From Neisseria dentiae (GTDB lineage Bacteria; Pseudomonadota; Gammaproteobacteria; Burkholderiales; Neisseriaceae): 64,000 nucleotides of DNA. The stretch covers positions 2,480,001 to 2,544,000 of the forward strand of contig NZ_CP059570.1 of NCBI RefSeq assembly GCF_014055005.1. Reading direction: 5' to 3'. Below the pieces are notes generated by a model. That model saw nothing but the letters and a program-made list of their open reading frames with translations. It was not told the origin of the DNA and ran no database searches. The number at the start of each line of letters is the position of its first letter. The stretch's first letter is position 1. Of this stretch, positions 34,401-43,730 are shown piece by piece. The position numbers and the translations under genes were made by a program.

Positions 34401-35213
34401 TCAACCTCCGAACAGGCGTTTGAAGAAGCCTTTTTTCTCGGCTTCCAGGTAACGCATTTCGCGGTTTTCGCCCAGCAGGCGGGATACCACGTCTTTATAG
34501 GCTTCGGCGGCGGCCACGTCGTTTTGGTGGATAACGGGGGCGCCTGAGTTGGAGGCCTGCAACACGTTTTGCGATTCGGGAATCACGCCGATCAGCGGGA
34601 TACGCAGAATGTCGCAGATATCCTGCACCGACAGCATTTCGCCTTTTTCGACGCGCTCGGGCGAGTAGCGGGTGATCAGCAGGTGCTCTTTCACGGTTTC
34701 GCCTTTTTCGGCTTTGAGCGATTTGCTTTGCAGAATGCCCAAGATGCGGTCGGAGTCGCGTACGCTGGACACTTCGGGGTTGGTGGTGATGATGGCTTCG
34801 TCGGCGTAATACAGGGCCATCAGCGCACCCTGTTCGATACCTGCGGGTGAGTCGCAGATAACGTATTCGAAGTTCATTTCGTCGGTCAGCTCTTTGAGCA
34901 CGCGGCCTACACCGTCGCGGTCGAGGGCGTCTTTGTCGCGGGTTTGCGAAGCAGGCAGGATAAACAGGTTGTCGCAGTGTTTGTCTTTAATCAGAGCCTG
35001 GGTTAACGAGGCTTCGCCTTGGATTACGTTAATCAGGTCGTACACCACGCGGCGTTCGCAACCCATAATCAGGTCGAGGTTGCGCAAGCCTACGTCGAAA
35101 TCGATAACGGCGGTTTTGTGGCCGCGGATGGCCAAGCCTGAAGCGATGCTGGCACTGGAGGTGGTTTTGCCTACGCCGCCTTTACCTGAAGTTACTACAA
35201 TAATTTTTGCCAC
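34401..35213 (-). CDS. minD: Septum site-determining ATPase MinD
   Basis: A 270-residue deviant Walker A ATPase. The motif GKGGVGKTT is at residues 10-18, switch I/II residues follow, and the C-terminus (YLEAEKKGFFKRLFGG) is the amphipathic membrane-targeting helix. It recruits MinC to the membrane and is released by MinE. It starts 37 bp after minC and is followed by minE with a 2-bp gap. Confidence 0.97.
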   Translation of the reverse strand: MAKIIVVTSGKGGVGKTTSSASIASGLAIRGHKTAVIDFDVGLRNLDLIMGCERRVVYDLINVIQGEASLTQALIKDKHCDNLFILPASQTRDKDALDRDGVGRVLKELTDEMNFEYVICDSPAGIEQGALMALYYADEAIITTNPEVSSVRDSDRILGILQSKSLKAEKGETVKEHLLITRYSPERVEKGEMLSVQDICDILRIPLIGVIPESQNVLQASNSGAPVIHQNDVAAAEAYKDVVSRLLGENREMRYLEAEKKGFFKRLFGG

Positions 35214-35250
35214 GATGTTTCCTTTTAAAAATCGTTTAAAACCAAAACGG

Positions 35251-35970
35251 TCAGTCTCCGTCGATGGCGCTGATAACCAGACGGTTTTCTTGAAGCGACA
35301 CCTGCACGGCCTTTTTGTTGAGGTGTGCCGGCAGGCTTTGTTCGAAATTGCGGTAAATGCCCGCTACCGACACCAGCTCCGCCTGCATGGAGTGGATGAA
35401 TATCCGTGCGTTGCGGTTGCCGGTTGCGCCGGCCAGCGCGCGGCCGCGCATGGCGCCGTAAACGTGGATATTGCCGTCGGCAATGATTTCCGCACCTTCG
35501 TTGACGATGCCGGTTACGATAAGGTCGGCGTTTTCGGCATACACCTGCTGGCCGGTGCGGATGGGGGTGTTTATCAGCACGGTAGGTTTGCTGATTACGG
35601 TGGCCACCGGCTCGGGAGCCGGCGCCTGTTTGGCCGGCGCCTCCGGTTTCGGGTCGTTGCGGCTGAACGTCAAATGGTAGGCCTCGGCGTGCGCCGCCCA
35701 TGCTTCGTTTTCATGGCGCAGGCCGATGATTTGCAGGCCGTAACGGGCAAACAGCGACACGATGGCGGCGATGCTCAATTCGCCGGGGTTGGCGAATTCT
35801 TGCAGATCCAATAAAAACAGCATGCTGCCCAGCTCTTTGTGCTGGCTCACGCGCTGTTGTAAAAATTCTTCCAATTCCCCTAAATCAGCAGTATGCAACT
35901 GCACCGAAAGCACGTCTAAGCGTGCCGATTTCACATCAAAAGCTGGTTTCATTTTTGGTAAGACAGTCAT
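35251..35970 (-). CDS. minC: Septum site-determining inhibitor MinC
   Basis: A 239-residue inhibitor of FtsZ polymers. The N-terminal FtsZ-interacting domain (about 1-105) is joined by a Pro/Ala linker (PEAPAKQAPAPEPV) to the C-terminal beta-helix domain with the repeating glycine pattern GAEIIADGNIHVYGAMRGRALAGATG. The start at 35970 is taken; a second Met at residue 7 is possible. It is the first gene of the min operon. Confidence 0.93.
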   Translation of the reverse strand: MTVLPKMKPAFDVKSARLDVLSVQLHTADLGELEEFLQQRVSQHKELGSMLFLLDLQEFANPGELSIAAIVSLFARYGLQIIGLRHENEAWAAHAEAYHLTFSRNDPKPEAPAKQAPAPEPVATVISKPTVLINTPIRTGQQVYAENADLIVTGIVNEGAEIIADGNIHVYGAMRGRALAGATGNRNARIFIHSMQAELVSVAGIYRNFEQSLPAHLNKKAVQVSLQENRLVISAIDGD

Positions 35971-36038
35971 AAAAAAATTTAATGGGGCTAAGTTTACCGT
36001 GTTAATCTTAGCTATTCAATCCGTTAAGGCCGTCTGAA

Positions 36039-36902
36039 ATGAAAAAAAGCTTCCACATAATCGGTTTGGGGCGCGTGGGGCAGACTTTTGCAACCGTAAT
36101 ACCACAAAGCGGCCGCTGGCGTTTGGCTTGCGCGGTGTCGCGAAGCGGCGGCGGTGTGCGGGAAGACCATGCCGTCTGCCCGATAGTTCCCCGTATCGGC
36201 TTGCTGCCGCGTGCCGACGCGGTGCTGGTGTGCACGCCCGACAATGCCATCGAAGAGGCGGCGGCGGAATTGGCGCGGCTGCCGTGGCTTTCTGCGCAAA
36301 CTTTGGTGGTGCATTTCAGCGGTGCGAAAACAATAGGCGCATTAAATGCCGTTGTCAAATGCGGTGCGACAATCGGCAGTTTGCACCCTGTTTTCGCATT
36401 TGCCGATGTGGCGCAGTCGGTGCGGCTGCTGCGCGGGAATCTGTGTGCGTTGGAGGCGGACGGTGCGGCGGCGATGGCGGTTTTGCGCGACTTGGCCGAT
36501 GCGGCCGGCCTGCGGGCGTTTGAAATACCGTCGGCACAAAAGGCGCGTTACCATGCGGCGCTGTCGGCGGCTTCCAATTTTTCGGTAACACTGGCGGCAT
36601 TTGCCCAAGATTTGCTGCGGCCTTTAAATCTGCCCGAGCCGCTGGCGCGCGATTTGGTTTGCAATCTGTTGCGGCAGAGTGTGGACAATCTCTCGCGCCT
36701 GCCGCCGGTGCAGGCGCTAACCGGCCCGGTGGTGCGCGGCGATGATTCTACCGTGGCGGCGCACCTGGCTGCGCTGTCGGGCGACGAGCGGCAGTTATAC
36801 CGTATGTTTGCGCTATCCACGCTGGCATTGGCTGCGCCGAGGCTGGGGGCGGAGGCGCAGGAGGCGTTGCGTTCGGTTTTGGCCGGGGGCGGGCCGTTAT
36901 AA
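36039..36902 (+). CDS. Rossmann-like/DUF2520 domain protein
   Basis: A 287-residue cytoplasmic protein. The N-terminal NADP-binding fold opens with IIGLGRVGQTFA, followed by VLVCTPDNAIEEAA. The C-terminal helical DUF2520 domain begins near residue 150 (SAQKARYHAALSAASNFSVTLA). The organisation resembles beta-hydroxyacid or pyrroline-5-carboxylate dehydrogenase-like enzymes, but the substrate is unknown. It is divergent from minC with only 68 bp and a DUS between them. Confidence 0.8.
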   Translation: MKKSFHIIGLGRVGQTFATVIPQSGRWRLACAVSRSGGGVREDHAVCPIVPRIGLLPRADAVLVCTPDNAIEEAAAELARLPWLSAQTLVVHFSGAKTIGALNAVVKCGATIGSLHPVFAFADVAQSVRLLRGNLCALEADGAAAMAVLRDLADAAGLRAFEIPSAQKARYHAALSAASNFSVTLAAFAQDLLRPLNLPEPLARDLVCNLLRQSVDNLSRLPPVQALTGPVVRGDDSTVAAHLAALSGDERQLYRMFALSTLALAAPRLGAEAQEALRSVLAGGGPL

Positions 36903-36964
36903 CTCTTCAAATATCAAAGGTCGCAGCCGTTTTTTCTTTTTCAGACGGCCTGAACCTGAGAAAA

Positions 36965-37001
36965 CAAAAAAGCAGATGCTTCAAAACATCTGCTTTTTTT
37001 G
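36965..37001. terminator. Bidirectional intrinsic terminator
   Basis: CAAAAAAGCAGATG and CATCTGCTTTTTTTG form a 14-bp stem with a short loop, placed between the convergent DUF2520 and TerC genes. Confidence 0.85.
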
Positions 37002-37018
37002 TTCGGACGCAAGGCCGG

Positions 37019-38005
37019 TTAGGAGGCTTGGCCGTTTTTTTTGCGGCGGTTATACATCAGCGAAATCAGTATCGATACGCCCAGTGCGCCGAACACCACC
37101 GAAAGCGATACGCCCACGGGGATATGCACCCAGTGCATAATCAGCATCTTGATGCCGATAAAGCTCAACACGAAAGCCAGGCCGAACTTCAAAAACACGA
37201 AGCGGTCGGCAATGTCGGCCAGCAGGAAATACATGGCACGCAGGCCGAGAATGGCGAAAATGTTAGAAGTGAGCACGATAAACGGATCGGTGGTGACGGC
37301 AAAAATCGCCGGAATGCTGTCCACCGCAAAAATCACATCGCTCATTTCGATCATCATTAAAACCAGCAGCATGGGAGTGGCGATGCGTTTGCCGTTTTCA
37401 ACGGTGAAGAATTTTTCGCCGTGGAAATTTTCGCTCACCCGAATGTGGCCTTTTACCCAATTGAGCAGTTTGTTTTTCGATAAATCTTCTTCATCGTCGT
37501 CGCCGCCAGATTTGATCATTTTCACGCCGGTGTAGAGCAGGAAGGCGCCGAACACATACAGAATCCACTCGAAACGGCTCACCAGCGCCGCGCCGATAAA
37601 AATCATGATCATACGCAGCACGATAGCGCCGAACACGCCGTAGAGCAACACGCGGTGCTGATATTGCGGCTGCACTTTGAAATAAGAAAAAATCATTAGA
37701 AACACGAAGATATTATCTACCGCCAATGATTTTTCCAGCACGTAGCCGGTGAAAAATTCCAGCGTTTTCTGTTTGGCGATATCGTGGCCGTAGAGCGGGT
37801 TGCCCGCCAGCTCGAAATACAGCCAGCCGGCAAAGGCGCACGACACCGCCACCCACACGCACGACCATGCCAGCGCCTCTTTCACGCTGACCTTGTGCGC
37901 GCCGGTTTTCTTGAGCGAAAGCATATCGACGGCAATCATCACTAAAATGGCGGCGAAAAATACCCCGTAAAACAAGGGTGTGCCGACTGAAGGGTGTTCG
38001 ACCAT
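37019..38005 (-). CDS. TerC/Alx-family membrane protein
   Basis: A 328-residue integral membrane protein with about eight helices. It carries the TerC signatures LEFFTGYVLEKSLAVDNIFVFLMIF and EMSDVIFAVDSIPAIFAVT, each with membrane-embedded acidic residues implicated in metal movement. Alx/MeeY members export manganese or supply metal to secreted proteins. A loop with DDDEEDLSK lies in the middle. No manganese riboswitch was recognised upstream. Single gene. Confidence 0.88.
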   Translation of the reverse strand: MVEHPSVGTPLFYGVFFAAILVMIAVDMLSLKKTGAHKVSVKEALAWSCVWVAVSCAFAGWLYFELAGNPLYGHDIAKQKTLEFFTGYVLEKSLAVDNIFVFLMIFSYFKVQPQYQHRVLLYGVFGAIVLRMIMIFIGAALVSRFEWILYVFGAFLLYTGVKMIKSGGDDDEEDLSKNKLLNWVKGHIRVSENFHGEKFFTVENGKRIATPMLLVLMMIEMSDVIFAVDSIPAIFAVTTDPFIVLTSNIFAILGLRAMYFLLADIADRFVFLKFGLAFVLSFIGIKMLIMHWVHIPVGVSLSVVFGALGVSILISLMYNRRKKNGQAS

Positions 38006-38235
38006 ATTGTTGGATTCCTAAAAATGTGAGGGTTGCGAAAAAAGCGGCATTCTAACATATCCGCCCGATATTGCTGTTTTTTCATCATAAATCGTGCCGA
38101 TTGCCGCACAGGCCGTCTGAAAACGGAGGCGGCCGCAACAGGTTGCGATAGATAACATTTTTTCGCTATATAATCGGCTTTTTATTTTCAGACGGCCTTG
38201 TTATCCCCGTTTGTTTGCAACCCACGGAAACCACC

Positions 38236-39129
<894 letters not shown>

Positions 39130-39230
39130 GGTGGGAAAAGACGGCGGTTTGTGCGGGGGGAATTGGCAATATCCAATCGGGCCGAAACTTTTGCAAAATT
39201 CATTGAGGCCGTCTGAAATATCCAACCATC

Positions 39231-39260
39231 GCCATGCTCGGGTTAAGCCCGAGCATAACG
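39231..39260. repeat. Short form of the TCATACTCGGGCTTGACC family
   Basis: Only the inner arms remain, ATGCTCGGGTT directly followed by AAGCCCGAGCAT, a near-perfect palindrome. It lies in the 186-bp gap between yadG and the IS3 element together with a DUS. Confidence 0.65.
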
Positions 39261-39355
39261 CAAAGCTTTAACATACCGATGTAACTTGCAAATACCCCGG
39301 GCCGTCTGAAAAATCTGAACTGTCCCCCAATACTTGGACAAGTTAAGAATCTTTC

Positions 39356-40156
39356 TCAAACAGCCTTTTCAAGCTGGGTTCTGTAGCCGACAGGACTCAG
39401 CTTTTTCAAGTTTAAACTAATCCGTTCATGATTGTAGTAATGTATGTAATCATCTATTACCTCCGTCAGCTCCGCCACCGACAGCGCACCTTCCTGATAG
39501 AAACTCTCCGTTTTCAGTGTACCGAAAAAACTCTCCATCGGCGCATTGTCCCAGCAATTACCTTTGCGCGACATACTTTGCACAATCCCTTTCTCAGCCA
39601 ATTTCGTTCGATAAGCCTCGGTGCGGTAAAGCACACCCTGGTCGGAATGCAGCAGCGGCGTTTGGCCTTTCAGACGGCCGAATGCTTGGTCCAACATTTG
39701 CGCCACCATTTTACTGTTTGCTCTGCGGCCTAAAGAATAGGCCACAATCTCCCGATTAAACACATCCAATATCGGCGATAAGTACAGCTTCCCGTCTGTG
39801 CATTTAAACTCCGTCACATCGGTCAGCCATTTGTCTGCCGGTTTGCCGGCGGTAAACTCTCGATTGAGAATATTGTCCGAAGCCTCTCCTACTGCTTGCG
39901 GACGGTAGGTTTTTTTACTGCGGACTTTGGCTTTTAGTCCCAACAAACCCATAATGCGCTGCACTTTCTTTTTGTTCCACGACAATACGGCGGCAATCCG
40001 CCGATGACCGTAACGGCCTTTGTGTCGGCGATAGACTTCACTCACTGCGGTTTTGGCCGCCGCATCGGGATCGGCTTTGCCGATATGGTAATGAAAGCTG
40101 CTTTTGGGAATGCCGGCACTGTGCAGCAGATATTTCAGCGGGTGTTTCGCCCTCAA
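39356..40156 (-). CDS. IS3-family transposase OrfB (DDE integrase domain)
   Basis: A 266-residue frame with the rve integrase core: first Asp in WLTDVTEFK, second Asp in LLHSDQGVLY and Glu in DNAPMESFFGTLKTE. The N-terminal HTH_21 region (KGRYGHRRIAAVL) precedes it. The frame begins with TTG and overlaps the orfA stop by four bases. In this family an OrfAB fusion made by ribosomal frameshifting is the active transposase. The sequence resembles the IS150 group. Confidence 0.93.
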   Translation of the reverse strand: MRAKHPLKYLLHSAGIPKSSFHYHIGKADPDAAAKTAVSEVYRRHKGRYGHRRIAAVLSWNKKKVQRIMGLLGLKAKVRSKKTYRPQAVGEASDNILNREFTAGKPADKWLTDVTEFKCTDGKLYLSPILDVFNREIVAYSLGRRANSKMVAQMLDQAFGRLKGQTPLLHSDQGVLYRTEAYRTKLAEKGIVQSMSRKGNCWDNAPMESFFGTLKTESFYQEGALSVAELTEVIDDYIHYYNHERISLNLKKLSPVGYRTQLEKAV

Positions 40157-40509
40157 CGTTTGAACGGTTTCGCAGCTTTGGCGGCGTTCTTTTCGTTGAG
40201 GGCTTTCATGTGCTTTAGGTAGTCGTTCTCCGCTCTCATGTAACGTAACTCTTCAATCAGTTCCGCCTGGGTTTTTTCGTGGTCGGGTTTGTCGACGATA
40301 AACGGGTTTTTGCGTTTGGTCTTCATAGTCTTCATAAACGTAGCCTGCGGGTGTTGAAGTGCGGCAATACCGCCTTGCCGATAGGCGGCTATCCAACGGC
40401 GCAGGTGGGTGCGTGAGACGTTGAAGTGCTCTGCGGTGCGCTGTTGGCTGTGCACTTGGTGGTAATGGAGTACGGCTCGGTATTTGAAGTGTAGGTTATA
40501 TTTGGACAT
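40153..40509 (-). CDS. IS3-family OrfA (helix-turn-helix)
   Basis: A 118-residue DNA-binding protein starting MSKYNLHFKYRAVLHYH. Its helix-turn-helix (QRTAEHFNVSRTHLRRWIAAY) binds the element ends, and a leucine-zipper-like helix (ELIEELRYMRAENDYLKHMKAL) mediates oligomerisation. ATG at 40509 is preferred to a start at 40548, which lies in the terminal repeat. Confidence 0.9.
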   Translation of the reverse strand: MSKYNLHFKYRAVLHYHQVHSQQRTAEHFNVSRTHLRRWIAAYRQGGIAALQHPQATFMKTMKTKRKNPFIVDKPDHEKTQAELIEELRYMRAENDYLKHMKALNEKNAAKAAKPFKR

Positions 40510-40643
40510 AAGAAAACTGCACCTTTTAAAGTTGGAGGGGGTGTCCAATTTTTGGGGTGCAGTTCAATCTTTTCAGACGGCCCGGGGTATTTGCAAAATT
40601 CAAAAAAACATCACCAAAAGTTTCTTTATATAAAAGCCTTTCG

Positions 40644-42797
40644 TTAGGCCGCCGCCGTTTCCAAACCGCTTGCTTGGGTGTTGTGCAGCATACGGTAGCA
40701 CGGTTCGAGTTGGCGGGCGATCAGGCTCAGCTGCTGCCAAAGTATGCTGCTTTGGCGGTCGTCGCCGATTTGGCCGTGCAGTTGCGCCAGCTCCTGCCGC
40801 ACCTGTGCCAAGGCCGTCTGAAACACTTCGGGCGGTTGTGCGGCGAGATTTTCCAGCATATCGGCTGTCTGGTAGGCGGTGCGGTAGAAATTTTCGCTGA
40901 ATTCGGGCGCGCACCCCTGCGCCATCTGGCTGCGGTAGGCACCGAGGGCGGAAATATAGCCGATCAGGGCATGGCTGGTTTTGAGCAGGGTAAAACCGTC
41001 TTGCAGCTTGGCGCCGTATTTTTTCGGCTCGCCGCTCATGTCGGAAAGCGTGCTGCTCAACGATGCGGCGGCTTCGTGTGCCTGACGGCGGGCAACACGG
41101 TAGGCCATGTCGTCGGAACCGCCGTTTTGCAGTTGGCCGAGAATGTGGCGTAGGTAAACGCCGTTGCGGCTCACGGCCTGGGCGGCGGTGCGCTCGAGTG
41201 TGAGGTAACGCCAGTCGGGCCACAGATACGACACCGCCACCCAGGCGATGGCCGAACCGATTAAGGTGTCGGCCACGCGCTGCCAGGTGAGCGAAAACAC
41301 GTCTTCACCCGCCAGCGACAGCGCAGTGAGCGCCTGTACGGTGATGAAAAAGGTGGAAAAGCTGTATTTGAAGGTGCGGAAAAAGAAAAACAGCGTGGTG
41401 GCCGCCAGCACGATCCACAGTTTGGTTTCGACCGAAGGCGTGAAATAGGGCACCAGCGAGCCGACCAGCACGCCCAAAACCGTGCCGGCGATACGCTGGT
41501 TGATGCGGCTTTTGGTGGCCGAATAGTTGGGTTGGCACACGAAGAGGGCGGTGAGCAGAATCCAATAGCCGAAATGGATATGGAACACCTCAACGATGGT
41601 GCAGGCGGTAAACACTACGATGGCCAGCCGCACGGCGTGGCGGAATACCGCCGATTCGAAATTGAGCTGGCTGCGCACGGTGCGCCAAACGTTGCGCAGG
41701 CCGCCGCTTTCCATGCCGGCGATGCGGTGTTTTTCAGACGGCGTTTCTTCCGCTTCTTTATCGCCGCTTTCGATGTGGCAGAGTTGGTAATCAACGCTGA
41801 ACAGGTTTTCCAACAGCCTTTGCAGGGTATGCACTTCGCTACCGCCGTGGGTTTCGGCATACAGTTTCAGCGATTGGCGGCAGCCTTCGATGGCGCGTTG
41901 CAAGCGCTTGCTGTATTGGTAGGGTTGGCCGCTGCGCAGGCTTTCGGCCACATCGCGGCAGGCCTGCCCCTGCAATTCGAGCAGGCGGTGGATGCGGAAG
42001 ATCAAATCGGTGTTTTTTAACTTTTCGGCCAGCTCGCGGTAATCCATATGGGCGGAGCTGATGCGCTCGTGGATATCCTGCGCGGTGAAGTAATAGCGCA
42101 GCATCCGGCTGGTGCGCGGGTGGCGGTGCTGGCCGCGTATACGGTAAAACAGCGCGCTGCGGCAGCGGTTGAAGGCTTCGATGATGGCGGTGTTTTTCAT
42201 CGCCAGGTCAATCTGGCGGTTTTCCAACTGTTCGGCTTCGTCGGGGTCGAAAAACTCGGCCTTGGCATCCAGATAACCGCCCAGCGCCGAGTAGGCCGCC
42301 GCCATGTTTTCCTGCACGGGGCGGTGTGGGAAAACAATATGCAGAATCAGCGTCATGGTGCTGTATAGCAGCGTGCCGCACAAAATCATAAACGGGTTGA
42401 CCACCCACGGCATTTCGGGTGTGTACGACAATGTTGTGTAGGTGGCCACCGCCAGCGTGCCGAACGCAAACGTGCGGTAACGCAGGCCCACCGCCCCCAG
42501 CAGCGTAAACACAAACGTGAGCAGCGTCATCGTGAGAATAAACTGCAAGCCCGCGCCGTAGGTGATTTGTGCCGAGAGCGAGGCTATCGAAAACAACACC
42601 ACCGTTATCACGATATTTTTCAGACGGCCTGTCAAACGGTTGTCCAAATCCACCAAACCGCCGGCAATAATGCCCAGCACAAACGGTGTGGTGAGTTTCG
42701 GCACGTTGAAATACCAAATAAACGTGGTGGCAATAAACACGCTGAAAAAAATCGGCAGCGTGGCAATGATTTTAGGATTGACGGCTGGCGTGCGCAT
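40644..42797 (-). CDS. yccS: YccS-type integral membrane protein (FUSC family)
   Basis: A 717-residue protein, the same length as E. coli YccS when started at 42797 (MRTPAVNPKIIATLPIFF); an upstream ATG at 42863 would add 22 residues. It has two blocks of membrane helices (about residues 10-165 and 385-525), each followed by a cytoplasmic helical domain. This is the duplicated FUSC/aromatic-acid exporter-like architecture. The motif HFGYWILLTALFVCQPNYSATKSRINQRIAGTVLG is the conserved FUSC signature. Transport substrate unknown. The stop is 78 bp from the IS3 element. Confidence 0.87.
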   Translation of the reverse strand: MRTPAVNPKIIATLPIFFSVFIATTFIWYFNVPKLTTPFVLGIIAGGLVDLDNRLTGRLKNIVITVVLFSIASLSAQITYGAGLQFILTMTLLTFVFTLLGAVGLRYRTFAFGTLAVATYTTLSYTPEMPWVVNPFMILCGTLLYSTMTLILHIVFPHRPVQENMAAAYSALGGYLDAKAEFFDPDEAEQLENRQIDLAMKNTAIIEAFNRCRSALFYRIRGQHRHPRTSRMLRYYFTAQDIHERISSAHMDYRELAEKLKNTDLIFRIHRLLELQGQACRDVAESLRSGQPYQYSKRLQRAIEGCRQSLKLYAETHGGSEVHTLQRLLENLFSVDYQLCHIESGDKEAEETPSEKHRIAGMESGGLRNVWRTVRSQLNFESAVFRHAVRLAIVVFTACTIVEVFHIHFGYWILLTALFVCQPNYSATKSRINQRIAGTVLGVLVGSLVPYFTPSVETKLWIVLAATTLFFFFRTFKYSFSTFFITVQALTALSLAGEDVFSLTWQRVADTLIGSAIAWVAVSYLWPDWRYLTLERTAAQAVSRNGVYLRHILGQLQNGGSDDMAYRVARRQAHEAAASLSSTLSDMSGEPKKYGAKLQDGFTLLKTSHALIGYISALGAYRSQMAQGCAPEFSENFYRTAYQTADMLENLAAQPPEVFQTALAQVRQELAQLHGQIGDDRQSSILWQQLSLIARQLEPCYRMLHNTQASGLETAAA

Positions 42798-42934
42798 AAC
42801 GGCATCCGCATTGGCGGGCTGGAGAACGGGAAAACGCAATTGTACAGGATTTATACGGCGCATTGATTAACCGGGTATAGCGGCTCCAACCGCCAAGGTT
42901 TGGGCCGGCGGGGTTTCAGACGGCCTCAAACGGC

Positions 42935-42966
42935 AAAAAGGGCAGGCAACCGCGCCCGCCCTTTTG
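42935..42966 (-). terminator. Terminator of the alanine-rich lipoprotein gene
   Basis: On the minus strand AAAAGGGCGGGC pairs with GCCTGCCCTTTT and is followed by T. It lies 28 bp after the stop codon. Confidence 0.7.
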
Positions 42967-42993
42967 TTGTTACCAATAAGCAGCGGTTGCCGT

Positions 42994-43335
42994 TTATTTG
43001 GCTGCTTCTTTCGCTTTGGCGGCCGCTTCTTTGGCCGCGGTTACCGCATCTTCGGCAGCGGTTTTAGCCGCGTTTACCGCGCTGGCGGCCGCATCCTTGC
43101 CGGCAGCGGCCGCTTCTTTACCCGCTTCCGCCGCATTAGAGGCAGCATTTTCCACCTTCGCACCGGCTTCTTTGGCCGCATCCACGGCACCGCTCACGGC
43201 AGAGGCAGCTTCGGCTTTGGCGGCGGCCGCATCGGTTTTCACATCAGAAGCCACGGCTTGGGCCGCTTGTTTGGTTTCTTGCGAACAGGCGGCCAGGGCG
43301 GCAACGGCTGCAACGGCAATCAGAAATTTTTTCAT
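42994..43335 (-). CDS. Alanine/lysine-rich small lipoprotein
   Basis: A 113-residue protein beginning MKKFLIAVAAVAALAACSQ, a lipoprotein signal with lipobox LAAC (Cys at 17). The mature part is almost only Ala, Lys, Glu, Asp and Val in 11- and 15-residue-like quasi-repeats (AAKEAGAKVEN, AAEAGKEAAAAG), predicting one long amphipathic helix or coiled coil on the membrane surface, as in LEA-like or Lpp-like proteins. ATG at 43335 is chosen because CAAGGATAAACCC precedes it and it starts the signal peptide. Confidence 0.82.
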   Translation of the reverse strand: MKKFLIAVAAVAALAACSQETKQAAQAVASDVKTDAAAAKAEAASAVSGAVDAAKEAGAKVENAASNAAEAGKEAAAAGKDAAASAVNAAKTAAEDAVTAAKEAAAKAKEAAK

Positions 43336-43478
43336 TTCGGGTTTATCCTTGTGTTTGAAATATCGGAATCTACCGGCACCGTGCGCCGGAATGGACAAAA
43401 TAATAGCATATCCGCCGCCGGTTAAAACCACATTCCGGATATTGCCCGAATAAAATCAAAAAAACCGCCAAAAAGTGC

Positions 43479-43507
43479 TTGACAGCCCGAAACGGCATTT
43501 TTATAAT
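43479..43507 (+). promoter_or_regulatory. Consensus sigma-70 promoter of tRNA-Lys
   Basis: TTGACA (43479-43484) and TATAAT (43502-43507) both match the consensus perfectly with a 17-bp spacer. The distance to the mature tRNA 5' end is 12 bp. Confidence 0.9.
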
Positions 43508-43519
43508 GCGCACTCTTTC

Positions 43520-43595
43520 GGGTCGTTAGCTCAGCTGGTAGAGCAGCGGACTTTTAATCCGTTGGTCGAAGGTTCGAATCCTTCACGACCCACCA
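43520..43595 (+). tRNA. tRNA-Lys (anticodon UUU)
   Basis: A 76-nt gene with encoded CCA. The acceptor stem GGGTCGT/ACGACCC, D-loop AGCTCAGCTGGTAGAGC, anticodon loop ACTTTTAATC with TTT at positions 34-36, and T-loop GGTTCGAATCC are all canonical. It reads AAA and AAG codons. Confidence 0.97.
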
Positions 43596-43608
43596 ACATA
43601 AACAAAAC

Positions 43609-43634
43609 AGGCCGCAAGCAATTGCGGCCTGTTT
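43609..43634 (+). terminator. tRNA-Lys terminator
   Basis: AGGCCGCAA and TTGCGGCCT form a nine-bp stem with a four-base loop, followed by GTTTTGTTTT. Confidence 0.85.
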
Positions 43635-43730
43635 TGTTTTCAGACGGCCCGATACCTGTGTAAAACTACTCTGAGGCCGTCTGAAATGCTTAAGTCCCGT
43701 CATTTAAAGTGCGGTTTCTGCCGTGCGGAT

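Larger units (their letters stand above)
39316..40566. mobile_element. IS3-family insertion sequence, 1251 bp
   Basis: Terminal inverted repeats start TGAACTG at both ends and continue with CCCCAA and TTGGACA. A 3-bp target duplication ATC flanks it (39313-39315 and 40567-40569). It carries the two overlapping frames orfA and orfB, both without internal stops, so it may be active. Without it, the flanks join as GGGCCGTCTGAAAAATC plus TTTTCAGACGGCCC: it landed in the loop of a facing-DUS hairpin. Confidence 0.92.

Noticed and set aside
38006..38235. Possible manganese (yybP-ykoY) riboswitch before the TerC gene
   Set aside because: No conserved riboswitch core or matching stems could be found in the leader sequence by eye.
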